DNA of 64,000 nt from positions 99,985 through 163,984 of the forward strand of contig JAEUPJ010000091.1 of the NCBI GenBank assembly GCA_016790285.1, in the 5' to 3' direction. Position 1 is the first letter of the stretch, and each line of letters begins with the position of its first letter. Position numbers and translations under genes: made by a program. The notes under the pieces are model-generated. The model saw nothing but the letters and a program-made list of their open reading frames with translations. It searched no databases and was not told the DNA's origin. Shown in pieces: positions 17,472 through 26,456 of this stretch. This stretch comes from Roseateles sp. Lineage in GTDB: Bacteria; Pseudomonadota; Gammaproteobacteria; Burkholderiales; Burkholderiaceae_C.

Positions 17472-18491
17472 TCAGCGCGGCGCTGCAACCGGACCGGTGG
17501 ACTGCCGCACGACCAGCTCGACCGGCACGGTGGCCTTGTGGCCGTGGACGGTCTGCCCCTCGATCAGGTTCATCAGGGTTTGCACGGCGCAGGCGCTCAA
17601 CTCGGCCAGCGGCTGGCGCACGGTGGTCAACGGCGGGTGGATGAAGCTCGAGGCGGCGATGTCGTCGAAACCTGCAACGGAGATGTCGTCTGGCACCCGC
17701 AGGCCCCGGCTGTGGATGGCGTCGATGGCGCCGAAGGCCATCTCGTCGTTGGCGGCAAAGATGGCCGTGGGCGGTTCGGGCAGGTCCAGCAGCTGCAGCG
17801 CTGCGGCATGACCGCCGGTCTGCACGAAGCGGCCCGGCACGATGAGGCTGGGGTCGGCGGCGATGCCGGCCTCCTGCAAGGCCTGGGCGTAGGCCGCCTG
17901 GCGCTCGGCGCTCTGGCCGGTGTAGGAGGATCCTGCGATGAAGGCGATGCGCCGGTGCCCAAGCGACAACAGGTGCTGCACGGCCAGCCTGGCGCCCTGC
18001 CGGTTCTCCACCGCCACGACGGGTAGCGCCACCGGGCGGGCCTCGAAATTCACCAGCACGCAGGGTGCCTGGCGGTGCTCGAGCAGCGACAGGTAGCCAT
18101 CCTCGACGTTCGGCATGGGCAGGATGAGCCCGGCGCAGAGCTTGGCCAGCATGTCGCGGGTGCCGGCACGGTCCGGCCCGTCGAAGCGCTCTGCGTTGAA
18201 CAGCACGATGTCGTAGCCGCGCGCGCGCGCCTCACGGCTGATTTCCTTGGTGATGTCATGCAGCACCAGAGAGCCGAAGTTGTTGACGAAGATGCCGATG
18301 AGCTTGCTCTTCTCGCCGCGCATGCGGCGCGCGACCATGTCGGGGGCGTAGTTGAGCTGTGCGGCGGCTTCCATGATCCGGGCGCGCGCCTCCTCCGACA
18401 CATAGCCTTCGCCGCGAATGGCGCGTGACGCCGTGATGGGCGCCACGCCCGCCAACTTGGCCACTTCACTCAGCCTGCTGGGTTTTCGCAT
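17472..18491 (-). CDS. LacI-family transcriptional repressor
   Basis: A 339-residue LacI/GalR regulator. The helix-turn-helix plus hinge occupies residues 5-60 (LSEVAKLAGVAPITASRAIRG, then NYAPDMVARRMR), with the sugar-binding domain after it; late signatures are FAANDEMAFGAID and ISVAGFDDI. The start giving MRKPSRLSEVAKLAGV was chosen, as the upstream frame adds only control-region sequence. It is cotranscribed with the MFS gene and divergent from the GH105 gene. A 20-bp palindrome at 18631-18650 lies between them and recurs, in shorter form, before the TonB receptor gene, so this protein probably represses the whole locus. Its effector is likely a uronate or sugar derivative. Confidence 0.93.
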   Translation of the reverse strand: MRKPSRLSEVAKLAGVAPITASRAIRGEGYVSEEARARIMEAAAQLNYAPDMVARRMRGEKSKLIGIFVNNFGSLVLHDITKEISREARARGYDIVLFNAERFDGPDRAGTRDMLAKLCAGLILPMPNVEDGYLSLLEHRQAPCVLVNFEARPVALPVVAVENRQGARLAVQHLLSLGHRRIAFIAGSSYTGQSAERQAAYAQALQEAGIAADPSLIVPGRFVQTGGHAAALQLLDLPEPPTAIFAANDEMAFGAIDAIHSRGLRVPDDISVAGFDDIAASSFIHPPLTTVRQPLAELSACAVQTLMNLIEGQTVHGHKATVPVELVVRQSTGPVAAPR

Positions 18492-18630
18492 GGGGAGGTC
18501 ATTCGATGTTCGCGGGATTGTGGTGACGATACCACCAACGATGCCACCCTCTCGCCCGGCCCCCGGCACGCACCCAAGGTAAACCCTAGGGCCAGGTATT
18601 CCAAAATTCCATCTTCATTTGTGAATTTTC

Positions 18631-18650
18631 ATATGCTAACGTGACCATAT
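18631..18650. promoter_or_regulatory. Predicted LacI-type operator O1 (lacI / GH105 divergent region)
   Basis: ATATGCTAACGTGACCATAT is a near-perfect inverted repeat with the central CG typical of LacI-family operators. The 16-bp core (18633-18648) matches the sequence at 23401-23416 at 12 of 16 positions. Each departs once from the symmetrical form ATGNTAACGTTANCAT. It lies in an AT-rich patch of an otherwise GC-rich gap (18492-18690) that must hold promoters for both genes. Confidence 0.72.
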
Positions 18651-18690
18651 TGATCGCCCTGGTGCCGCTCCCCTCGCCGCCCCGACCCAC

Positions 18691-19839
18691 ATGCCCCTCG
18701 ACCTGACACGCCACCTGACTGCCTTGCTGCTGGGCGCCGCCCTGACCCTGGGCGGATGCGCCACCCCACCGCCGGCGGGCCCGACCCGCGCCGAAGTAAT
18801 CGCCCAGATCGACAAGGCCAACAGCTACTGGCAGGCCCGTACACCGCCCCAGGAGTGGGCGTTCTGGAACGTGGCGGCGTACCACACGGGCAACCTCGAG
18901 GCCTACCGGGTCACCGGCAACGAGCGCTACCGGCAGTATTCAGAGGCCTGGGCGGAGCACAACCGGTGGATGGGCGCCCGGTCCACCGACAAGGCGGCCT
19001 GGAAATACACCTACGGCGAAACCGACGAGCACGTGCTCTTCGGCGACTGGCAAACCTGCTTCCAGGTGTATGCCGACCTCTATGAACTCGCGCCCGCCCC
19101 ACACAAGATCGCACGGGCCCGCGAGGTGATGGAGTATCAAATGAGCACGCCGCGGCTTGATTACTGGTGGTGGCTGGACGGCCTGTATATGGCCATGCCG
19201 GTGATGTCGAAACTCCACAAGATCACGGGCGACAAAAGGTATCTCGAAAAGCAGTTCGAGTACTACAACCATACCAACGACGTGATGTTCGACCCGGCCG
19301 AGGGCCTGTATTACCGAGACGCGCGTTATGTGTATCCCCAGCACAAGAGCGTGAATGGCAAGAAGGATTTCTGGTCGCGCGGCGACGGATGGGCCTTCGC
19401 AGCCCTGGCCAGGGTGCTGACCGACCTGCCCGCGGATGCGCCGCACCGCGCGGCTTACGTCGAGCGCTTTCGAACGATGGCCGCCGCCTTGCTGCCGCTG
19501 CAGCAGCCTGAGGGCTACTGGACCCGCAGCCTGATGGACCCGGCGCATGCCCCCGGCCCCGAGACCAGCGGCACGGCGTTCTTCACCTACGGCCTGCTCT
19601 GGGGAGTCAACCAAGGCCTGCTGCCGCGTGAGACCTACCTGCCGGCGGCCCGGCGCGGCTGGCATTTCCTGACGACGGTGGCGCTGCAGCCCGATGGGCA
19701 GCTGGGGTATGTGCAACCCATCGGTGACCGTGCCATCCCGGGGCAGGTGGTCGACCGGCAGTCGACCGCGCACTTCGGTGTGGGCGCCTTCCTGCTGGCC
19801 GGCGCGGAGATGGCGCGCCTGCTCTCCCCCTTGCCGTAG
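18691..19839 (+). CDS. GH105 unsaturated uronyl/rhamnogalacturonyl hydrolase, lipoprotein
   Basis: A 382-residue protein with a lipobox (LTLGGC, C23), placing it on the outer or inner membrane. The (alpha/alpha)6 domain carries GH105 signatures: DYWWWLDGLYMAMP, in which D163 is the expected catalytic aspartate, and DFWSRGDGWAFAAL near residue 228. Family members hydrate and release 4,5-unsaturated uronic acid from the non-reducing ends left by polysaccharide lyases. It therefore implies that a lyase acts upstream in the pathway. It begins the rightward operon with the DUF2264, DUF4861 and Udh genes. No Shine-Dalgarno sequence is evident, but the signal peptide fits the start. Confidence 0.9.
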   Translation: MPLDLTRHLTALLLGAALTLGGCATPPPAGPTRAEVIAQIDKANSYWQARTPPQEWAFWNVAAYHTGNLEAYRVTGNERYRQYSEAWAEHNRWMGARSTDKAAWKYTYGETDEHVLFGDWQTCFQVYADLYELAPAPHKIARAREVMEYQMSTPRLDYWWWLDGLYMAMPVMSKLHKITGDKRYLEKQFEYYNHTNDVMFDPAEGLYYRDARYVYPQHKSVNGKKDFWSRGDGWAFAALARVLTDLPADAPHRAAYVERFRTMAAALLPLQQPEGYWTRSLMDPAHAPGPETSGTAFFTYGLLWGVNQGLLPRETYLPAARRGWHFLTTVALQPDGQLGYVQPIGDRAIPGQVVDRQSTAHFGVGAFLLAGAEMARLLSPLP

Positions 19840-19863
19840 CAATCACTGGCCCGAGGACACCCC

Positions 19864-21126
19864 ATGCAACGACGCCATTTCATGCAGGCCGCCACGTTGG
19901 CGCCGACGCTCGCCGCCGCCGCCAGCCCGGCCTGGGCTGCCGTTTCAGGCGCGCCCGCGCGCCCTGGGCCCGAGCGGGCCTATCAGCTCGCGTTGCTGCG
20001 GCAGATGGCCGAGCCGGTCCTGGAGCTGATGTCCCGCGGCGAACTCAAGCGCAAGTTCGTTCTCGAACTCAGCCCGACCTGGGACGGGCGTGATCCATCG
20101 GTCGCCTACCTGGAGTGCTTCGGGCGGCTGATGGCGGGTATCGCACCCTGGCTGGCGCTGCCCGTGGACGACAGCGACGAGGGCCGGCTGCGCCAGCGGC
20201 TGCAGCAACAGGCCCTGCAGAGCTACACCCACGCCGTGGACCCGAAGAGCCCCGACTACCTGACCTGGCGTGGTCACGGGCAGGCGCTGGTCGACGCGGC
20301 CTACTTCACCAACGCACTGCTGCGCGCGCCCCAGGTGCTGTGGGCGCCGCTGGACTCGACCACCCAGGCCCGCATCGTGGCCGAGATCAAGGGCTTGCGC
20401 CGCATCGAGGTGCCCTCCATCAACTGGCTGCTCTTCGCCGCCATGAACGAGGCCTGGTTGCTGTCCATCGGCGAGGAGCACGACCCGATGCGCATGAACG
20501 GCGCGATCCGCAAGATCAACGAGTGGTATGTGGGCGACGGCTGGATCAAGGACGGCCAGGACTTCCATTTCGACTACTACAGCTCCTACGTCATGTACCC
20601 CATGCTGCTGGAGATCCTGGAGGTGATCGTGGCGCGCAAGGCGGCGTTCTGGAACGCCAAGCCCGTCGAGCTGCTTGCCCAGGCGACCCGGCGGGCGCAG
20701 CGCTACTGCGAGCACCTGGAGCGCTTCGTGGGGCCGCAGGGCAGCTACCCGCCCATCGGCCGTTCGCTGACCTATCGCACCGCGGTCTTCCAGCCGCTGG
20801 CCCTGCTGGCCTGGCGCAAGCAGTTGCCCGCCTCGCTGCCCGAGGGGCAGGTGCGTGCAGCCATGCATGCAGCGCACGTGGCCGTGTGGGGCGGCCCGAG
20901 CAACTTCTCGAAGGACGGCTTTCTCACCATCGGCTTGCGCGGCCGCCAACCGGAGCTGGGTGACTGGTACTCCAACAACGGCAGCATGTACATCGCCGCC
21001 ACCAGCCTGCTCGCACTGGGCCTGCCGGAGACGGACAGCTACTGGACGGCACCGGCGCAGGACTGGACGCAGAAGAAGGCCTTCGCCAGCGAACGCTTCC
21101 CGAAGGACTACCCGGTGAGCTACTGA
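19864..21126 (+). CDS. DUF2264 family protein, Tat-type signal
   Basis: A 420-residue exported protein. The N-terminus MQRRHFMQAATLAPTLAAAA has a twin-arginine motif (RRHFM) and a signal peptide ending AWA. The rest is DUF2264: LELSPTWDGRDPSVAYLECF, then PSINWLLFAAMNEAWL, then GDGWIKDGQDFHFDYYSSYV. The His/Asp/Tyr-rich blocks look catalytic and the fold is probably an (alpha/alpha) barrel like GH88/GH105. The family is recurrent in uronic acid polysaccharide loci, but I know of no settled activity. It is coupled to the DUF4861 gene by a one-base overlap. Confidence 0.85.
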   Translation: MQRRHFMQAATLAPTLAAAASPAWAAVSGAPARPGPERAYQLALLRQMAEPVLELMSRGELKRKFVLELSPTWDGRDPSVAYLECFGRLMAGIAPWLALPVDDSDEGRLRQRLQQQALQSYTHAVDPKSPDYLTWRGHGQALVDAAYFTNALLRAPQVLWAPLDSTTQARIVAEIKGLRRIEVPSINWLLFAAMNEAWLLSIGEEHDPMRMNGAIRKINEWYVGDGWIKDGQDFHFDYYSSYVMYPMLLEILEVIVARKAAFWNAKPVELLAQATRRAQRYCEHLERFVGPQGSYPPIGRSLTYRTAVFQPLALLAWRKQLPASLPEGQVRAAMHAAHVAVWGGPSNFSKDGFLTIGLRGRQPELGDWYSNNGSMYIAATSLLALGLPETDSYWTAPAQDWTQKKAFASERFPKDYPVSY

Positions 21127-22346
21127 TGACACGTCGCGTCCTGCTCCTCCTGGGCCTGGCCCTGCTCACTCGCGGGGCGGGCGCGGCCGAGCGCTTCGGC
21201 ATCACGGTCCGCCACGCGCTCAAGGCGGCGCGGCCGGCCGAGACCATCACGGTGCCCTGGTCGGAGGTGGCGCGGCTGCTGCCAGGCGCCCTGCTGCAGC
21301 AACTGGCGGTACGTGATGCGCGCGGGCAGTTGCTGCCCTACCAGGTCACCAACATCGCACCGCTGGCGCGCGACCCGCAAGGCCGGGGCGTGGGCTATGG
21401 CGAGCTGATCTTCCAGCATGACTTCGCGGCCGGCGAGCAGGAGGCCCACTTCACCATCGAGAAGACCGGCGCGGTGGCGCCGCCGTTCCCGGTCAAGGCG
21501 TTTGCGCGTTATGTGCCCGAGCGGCTGGACGACTTCGCCTGGGAGAACGACCGCATCGCCCACCGCACCTACGGCCCGGCCCTGGCCGCGGCGGCGCCGC
21601 CCGGCAGCGACAAGGAGGTGCTGGTATCCAGCGGCCTGGACATCTGGTTCAAGCGGCCCTCCTACCCGATCATCGACCGTTGGTACAACAAGGGACACGA
21701 CCACTACCACAAGGAAGAGGGCGAAGGCCTTGACATGTACGCCGTAGGCCGCACGCGCGGCGCCGGCGGCACGGGCGTCTGGAACGGACGCCGGCTGTTC
21801 ACGAGCCGCAACTACGCGTCCTGGCGCATCATCACCAACGGCCCTGTGCGGGTGGTGTTCGAGCTCAGCTACGACCTCTGGGATGCCGAGGGCCAGCCCG
21901 TCAGCGAGGTCAAGCGCTTCACGCTCGATGCCGGCCATCTGTTCAACACCGTCGAGAGCACCTTCGAGGCGCCGGGCGCCCGGACCCTGAAGGTCGCGTT
22001 AGGGTTGAACAAGCGCCCGGCCTACCCCGAGCAGGCTCCTTCGGTCGAGACCTTGCGCGCACCGCAGACCCTGATGCAATGGGTGCGCCAGCGCAGCGCG
22101 GGCAACTTCGGCACCGCCATCGTGCTGCCCGGCGCCGACGGACATGCGGCCGATGACCTCAACGAACTCATCCTGGCCACCGCCACGCCGGGGCAGCCGC
22201 TGCGCTACTACCTCGGCGCGGCGGTCGACTGGTCCGGCGAGATCACCAGTGCACAAGCCTGGCAGGCCCACGTCGCGGCGTTTCGCGAGCGCATCGCGTC
22301 GCCCATCCAGGTCGAGATCGATGCCCAGACGAGGCGCGCGCCATGA
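21126..22346 (+). CDS. DUF4861 family secreted protein
   Basis: A 406-residue protein with a signal peptide (MTRRVLLLLGLALLTRGAGA). Conserved blocks of DUF4861 are AYVP-like FARYVPERLDDFAWENDRIAHRTYGP and the region KGHDHYHKEEGEGLDMYAVG, rich in His and Glu and a likely active or metal site. It is probably periplasmic. No biochemical role is certain. It overlaps DUF2264 at its start (TGATG) and Udh at its end (ATGA), so it is tightly tied to uronate breakdown. Confidence 0.83.
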   Translation: MTRRVLLLLGLALLTRGAGAAERFGITVRHALKAARPAETITVPWSEVARLLPGALLQQLAVRDARGQLLPYQVTNIAPLARDPQGRGVGYGELIFQHDFAAGEQEAHFTIEKTGAVAPPFPVKAFARYVPERLDDFAWENDRIAHRTYGPALAAAAPPGSDKEVLVSSGLDIWFKRPSYPIIDRWYNKGHDHYHKEEGEGLDMYAVGRTRGAGGTGVWNGRRLFTSRNYASWRIITNGPVRVVFELSYDLWDAEGQPVSEVKRFTLDAGHLFNTVESTFEAPGARTLKVALGLNKRPAYPEQAPSVETLRAPQTLMQWVRQRSAGNFGTAIVLPGADGHAADDLNELILATATPGQPLRYYLGAAVDWSGEITSAQAWQAHVAAFRERIASPIQVEIDAQTRRAP

Positions 22347-23158
22347 GCAAACCCTACAAGCGACTGCTGCTGACCGGCGCCGCCGGCGGGCTGGGGCGCA
22401 GGCTGCGGGGCCGCCTTCACGGCCTGGCTGACGTCGTGCGGTTGAGCGATGTCGCCGAGATGGGACCGGCTGGGCCCGGCGAGGAAGTCGTGCGCTGCGA
22501 CCTCGCCGACCGGGCCCAGGTGCTGCGCATGTGTGAGGACGTGGACGCGGTGCTGCATTTCGGTGGGGTCTCCACCGAAACCGAGTTCGCGCCCCTCATG
22601 GCGGCCAACATCCAGGGCGTCGTGAACCTCTACGAAGCCGTCCATGTGCTGGGCGTGCGGCGCGTTGTGTTCGCCAGCTCCAATCACACGATGGGCATGT
22701 ACCGCACCACTGATCGAGTGGATGCCGGCATGCCCACGCGGCCAGACGGCTACTACGGCGTGTCCAAGGTCTTCGGCGAAGCCCTGTCCCGCATGTACTG
22801 GGATCGCTTCGGCATCGAGACCGTGTGCATCCGCATCGGCTACTGCTTCCCTGAGGCCACCACGCATCGGCAACTCGCCACCTGGCTCGGGCTGGACGAC
22901 CTCGTGCAGTTGCTCGAGCGCGCCCTGCTGACGCCCCACGTGGGCCATGTGATCACCTTCGGGGTGTCGGCCAACCCGGGGCTGTGGTGGGACGACCACC
23001 TGGCCAGCTTCCTGCGCTACCAGCCGCAACAGAGTTCGCACGCTCTTGCCGCCGCGGTGGCCGAGGGGCCGGCTCCTGGGCAACCGGCCGATCCGGCACT
23101 CGTGTTCCAGGGCGGCCCCTTCCTGCACATGGGCCCGAAGTATCCGGCGCATGAATAA
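22343..23158 (+). CDS. udh: Uronate dehydrogenase (NAD-dependent)
   Basis: A 271-residue extended-SDR enzyme. The cofactor motif TGAAGGLG is at 11-18 and the catalytic Y138/K142 lie in YYGVSK. The blocks VLHFGGVSTETEF, VFASSNHTMGMYR and TWLGLDDLVQLLERALLTP match bacterial uronate dehydrogenases. The enzyme oxidises glucuronate or galacturonate to the aldarolactone in the cytosol, the first step of oxidative uronate catabolism. It is the last gene of the GH105 operon. It shows that free saturated uronic acid, and not only unsaturated sugar, reaches the cytoplasm. Confidence 0.92.
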   Translation: MSKPYKRLLLTGAAGGLGRRLRGRLHGLADVVRLSDVAEMGPAGPGEEVVRCDLADRAQVLRMCEDVDAVLHFGGVSTETEFAPLMAANIQGVVNLYEAVHVLGVRRVVFASSNHTMGMYRTTDRVDAGMPTRPDGYYGVSKVFGEALSRMYWDRFGIETVCIRIGYCFPEATTHRQLATWLGLDDLVQLLERALLTPHVGHVITFGVSANPGLWWDDHLASFLRYQPQQSSHALAAAVAEGPAPGQPADPALVFQGGPFLHMGPKYPAHE

Positions 23159-23400
23159 ACACCCATCGACCAGCCCCATGCAAGCATTTACTTTCTTGAT
23201 AGGTCCGGCGCGTGAATTCATAGCTTTCCCGGCACGTCGTGTCGTAGCCTTGAAACATCCGGACGTTGCTCGACGGATCTTCGCACCCATAGGGCAACGC
23301 TACCATATACGACGAATTCGGGCTGAAGTGGTTTGCAAGCCTGGAATAAATCTCAAACATTGAGATGACGATAGCTATTGCGGCACTGCTTCGCACATGA

Positions 23401-23416
23401 ATGGTAACGTTGACAT
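23401..23416. promoter_or_regulatory. Predicted LacI-type operator O2 (TonB receptor)
   Basis: ATGGTAACGTTGACAT is an imperfect palindrome (ATG-N2-AACGTT-N2-CAT) matching 12 of 16 bases of the core at 18633-18648. A TTGACA -35-like hexamer (23410-23415) overlaps its right half, which would let a bound repressor block RNA polymerase. Confidence 0.68.
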
Positions 23417-23476
23417 ATCAATATTCCCGGAGATCAGCAGTTTTGATCATTCACTGAAGCCTGCATGAAACATCGA

Positions 23477-23530
23477 GCCGGCGGCGGCGAATCCGCCGGC
23501 CGACATGCCTATAAAACGCCCCGCCGGGGC
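23477..23530 (+). promoter_or_regulatory. Leader hairpins before the TonB receptor ribosome-binding site
   Basis: Stem GCCGGCGG/CCGCCGGC (23477-23484 with 23493-23500) is followed by GCCCC/GGGGC (23518-23522 with 23526-23530). The second ends four bases before GGAG (23535-23538). They may limit translation or protect the message; no known riboswitch was recognised. Confidence 0.45.
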
Positions 23531-23546
23531 AACTGGAGAAGAGACA

Positions 23547-26414
23547 ATGAAACATCAACTGATCCTGTCGGCCCTGTCGATGGCGCTGGCCGCCGCCTAT
23601 GGCGCAGCTTCTGCACAGACGGCGCCCGCAGAGCCCCCCGCGGCCGACAAGGCGCCCGAAGCGGGCCGGCCCGACAACAGCCAGCTCAGCACGGTCGTGG
23701 TGACGGGCTTTCGCTCCAGCCTCGAGAAGTCCATGGTGCTCAAGCAGCAAGCCGTGGGCGTGCGCGATTCCATCGTGGCCGAGGACATCGGCAAGTTTCC
23801 CGAGGCCAACGTCGCGGAGTCCCTGCAGCGTGTGCCTGGCGTCATCTTGAACCGGGATGAAAGCTCCGGCGAAGGCCAACGCATTTCCATCCGCGGGCTG
23901 CCGACCGAGTACTCGGTCACCACGCTGAACGGCGCGCTGGTCAATGCCACCTCGACGAGCACCATCGGCAGCGCTGCGCGCGGCTTCAACTACGACGTCT
24001 TCGCTTCCGAACTCTTCGGTCGCGTGGACTTCTACAAGACGCCCCTGGCCGAGCTGAGCGAGGGCGGCATGGGCGGCGTCGTGGACCTCCAGACCCCTCG
24101 CCCCTTCGACAACCCCAAGCGCACGATCCGTTACGGCGTGACAGCCGCCTACAACAGCACCTCGGGCAAGACCGACCCGATGGGCTTCGCGCTGTACTCC
24201 AACACCTGGGGCGAGTGGGGGTTCCTGGCTGGCCTGTCGCACTCGGCCAGCGTGAACAACCGGTCCGGTTTCGAGGCCACCGGTGGCTACAACAGCTCGG
24301 CGCGGGCCAGCCAAAGCCCCGTGAAGGGCAATTTCGCGTTCGCACTGGACTACGACAGCCCGCGGGCCAACCTCGGCAGCTACACGCGAGCCCAGGTGGA
24401 CAACGCCTTGCTGCCACGCATCTACCGCTTCTACGGCTCATCCAACGACCGCACGCGCGATGGCCTGGTGTCGTCGCTCCAGTACAAGACGCCGACCCTG
24501 GACGTGAGCCTGGACGCGCTCTACTCCAAGCTGCGCAATACGCGCGACGAGATGTACTTCGGGCTGCTCATCCGCAACAGCCGCACCACCGACCGCACCA
24601 AGCCCGCTGGCCAGTCGGGCAACAGCGGCTTCATCCCGATCAACGTCAAGATCGATCCGTCCTCCAATCTGCTGACTGGCACCTTCGGCAACACCTCCTA
24701 CAGCAGCGGCGTCACCTACAGCGAGGACGAAACCAAGTTCGGCTACGTGGCCGCCAACGCCCGTTGGCGAGCCAGCAACGCGCTGACGCTCACCGGCCAG
24801 CTCAGCACCAACAGCAGCAAGGCGCTGAGCTACCAGGACACGCTGTCTGGCCAGATCTTCGGTGTCGACTCCACCATCGACTACGGCAGCGATCACGTCT
24901 ACCCGTCGCTGTCCTCGCCCATCAGCTACACCGACACGGCCAACTACCAGGGCTTCGGCATCGGCACCGGCCTCACGCGGGAAACCGACAAGGGCAAGCA
25001 GGGCCGGCTGGTGGCCGACTGGGACTACGCCCTGGCAGGTGACTGGACCGGGCACCTGAAGGCCGGCATCGTCTACGCGCAGACCTCCAAGGACATCAAC
25101 AAGCGCAACGGAACCGCTGCGGCGACCGCCAAGCTCAACAGCCTCGGCACGGCGGGCATGCGCGCCGGCATGACGAGCACGCTGCCGATCGGCAACCTCG
25201 ACATGGGCGCCGGCTGGCCGCATGCCTGGGGCACGTTCACGCGGGACTACACCTACGGCACCTTCGACCCGCTGGCGTTCAACAACGAGGCCACCTTCAC
25301 GCCAGCGCAGAGCTTCAAGGCGCAGGAGAACGTTTCCACTGGCTTCGTGCAGTCAGACTTCCGCGGCGAAGTGCTGGGCCGCGAACTTCGGCTGAATGCC
25401 GGCCTGCGCTACTCGCGCACCGAAACCGTCATCGACAACTACAAGCAGCAGGGAACGAGCCTCACCTACGCCCCCAACCGCGAGCAGGGGTCCTACAGCA
25501 ACGTGCTGCCTGCCGTCAGCGCCGCGCTCGACCTGACCGACTACCTCACCTGGCGCACCTCCTGGGGCAAGACGCTGAGCCGCGCTTCGCTGTCCATCAT
25601 CGCCGCGCAGACCGTCATCCCGAATCCGTTCGACAACACCGCCACCGCGGGCAACCCCAGCCTGCGCCCGCAGCAGTCCAAGAACCTCGACACCAGCCTG
25701 GAGTGGTATTTCCAGAAGGGCAGCATGCTGTCGGCGGCACTGTTCAAGAAGGACCTCACCGACGCAACGGTGGCCAGCACCACCCAGACCACCTTCGGCG
25801 CGCTGGGCCTGCCGGACACCGCGCTGGGCGCCATCTTCCAGGACTCGCAGGGCAAGGTCGACCCCAAGCTCCCGATGACGCTGCGCACCTACAGCAATGC
25901 CGGGCGGCAGACGCTGCGCGGGTTCGAGCTGGCCTACCAGCAGGCCTTCACCTTCCTGCCCGACCCCTTCAAGGGCCTGGGGGCGCTGGCGAGCTACACC
26001 CACATCAACCCCTTCAACAGTGCCCAGTGGGTCACGACGGCCGGCAGCGCCATCGAAGTGAATTCCGTGCCCAAGTACGCCTACAGCACCACGCTCTACT
26101 ACGAGAACGGCCCGCTGGCGATGCGGGCCTCCTACAACTACAAGGGCCGGTCCCTGCACCCTGACAACCCGCGCAACCTCGGCGACGACCTGATCCGCTG
26201 GCGCGCCGGCCGCGGCTACCTGGACGCCAACATCAGCTATCGCCTCAGCGATTCGCTGGAGATCCGCCTCGATGCACTGAACCTCTCCAACACCCTGGCC
26301 TACGACTACTTCGAGGACGCCACCGGCCTGTACGGTCGCGGCGACAAGACGCGCATGGACTACGCCAAGTACGACGGCCGCACGTTCAAGATCGGCTTGC
26401 GCGGCAAGTTCTGA
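23547..26414 (+). CDS. TonB-dependent outer-membrane receptor (TonB_Xanth_Caul type)
   Basis: A 955-residue receptor with a signal peptide ending ASAQ, then a Pro/Ala linker, a TonB box-like STVVVTG at about residues 47-53, and a plug domain (GVRDSIVAEDIGKFPEANVAESLQ is split here by family consensus around ESLQRVPGV). A beta-barrel fills the rest, ending in the aromatic residue F of GKF. The size and plug motif are those of the TonB-Xanth-Caul class, which imports plant or algal oligosaccharides in proteobacteria without SusD. The start ATG follows GGAGAAGAG. It lies amid carbohydrate genes and behind a predicted LacI operator, so it is probably the oligosaccharide importer of the locus. Confidence 0.92.
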   Translation: MKHQLILSALSMALAAAYGAASAQTAPAEPPAADKAPEAGRPDNSQLSTVVVTGFRSSLEKSMVLKQQAVGVRDSIVAEDIGKFPEANVAESLQRVPGVILNRDESSGEGQRISIRGLPTEYSVTTLNGALVNATSTSTIGSAARGFNYDVFASELFGRVDFYKTPLAELSEGGMGGVVDLQTPRPFDNPKRTIRYGVTAAYNSTSGKTDPMGFALYSNTWGEWGFLAGLSHSASVNNRSGFEATGGYNSSARASQSPVKGNFAFALDYDSPRANLGSYTRAQVDNALLPRIYRFYGSSNDRTRDGLVSSLQYKTPTLDVSLDALYSKLRNTRDEMYFGLLIRNSRTTDRTKPAGQSGNSGFIPINVKIDPSSNLLTGTFGNTSYSSGVTYSEDETKFGYVAANARWRASNALTLTGQLSTNSSKALSYQDTLSGQIFGVDSTIDYGSDHVYPSLSSPISYTDTANYQGFGIGTGLTRETDKGKQGRLVADWDYALAGDWTGHLKAGIVYAQTSKDINKRNGTAAATAKLNSLGTAGMRAGMTSTLPIGNLDMGAGWPHAWGTFTRDYTYGTFDPLAFNNEATFTPAQSFKAQENVSTGFVQSDFRGEVLGRELRLNAGLRYSRTETVIDNYKQQGTSLTYAPNREQGSYSNVLPAVSAALDLTDYLTWRTSWGKTLSRASLSIIAAQTVIPNPFDNTATAGNPSLRPQQSKNLDTSLEWYFQKGSMLSAALFKKDLTDATVASTTQTTFGALGLPDTALGAIFQDSQGKVDPKLPMTLRTYSNAGRQTLRGFELAYQQAFTFLPDPFKGLGALASYTHINPFNSAQWVTTAGSAIEVNSVPKYAYSTTLYYENGPLAMRASYNYKGRSLHPDNPRNLGDDLIRWRAGRGYLDANISYRLSDSLEIRLDALNLSNTLAYDYFEDATGLYGRGDKTRMDYAKYDGRTFKIGLRGKF

Positions 26415-26456
26415 CCGGGACACTCCACCGCCCCCTGCACACACCTGCGCCCTCCG

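Larger units (their letters stand above)
23159..23546. other. 388-base intergenic region upstream of the TonB receptor gene
   Basis: No gene is seen here. The first 240 bases are relatively AT-rich. They are followed by the predicted operator at 23401-23416 and by a leader with two GC-rich hairpins close to the receptor start. No convincing -10 element was found 16-18 bases after the TTGACA at 23410, so the promoter position is unsettled. Confidence 0.6.

Noticed and set aside
23410-23438. Full sigma-70 promoter at TTGACA before the TonB receptor
   Set aside because: No acceptable -10 hexamer occurs 16-18 bases downstream, so only the -35-like overlap with the operator is reported.
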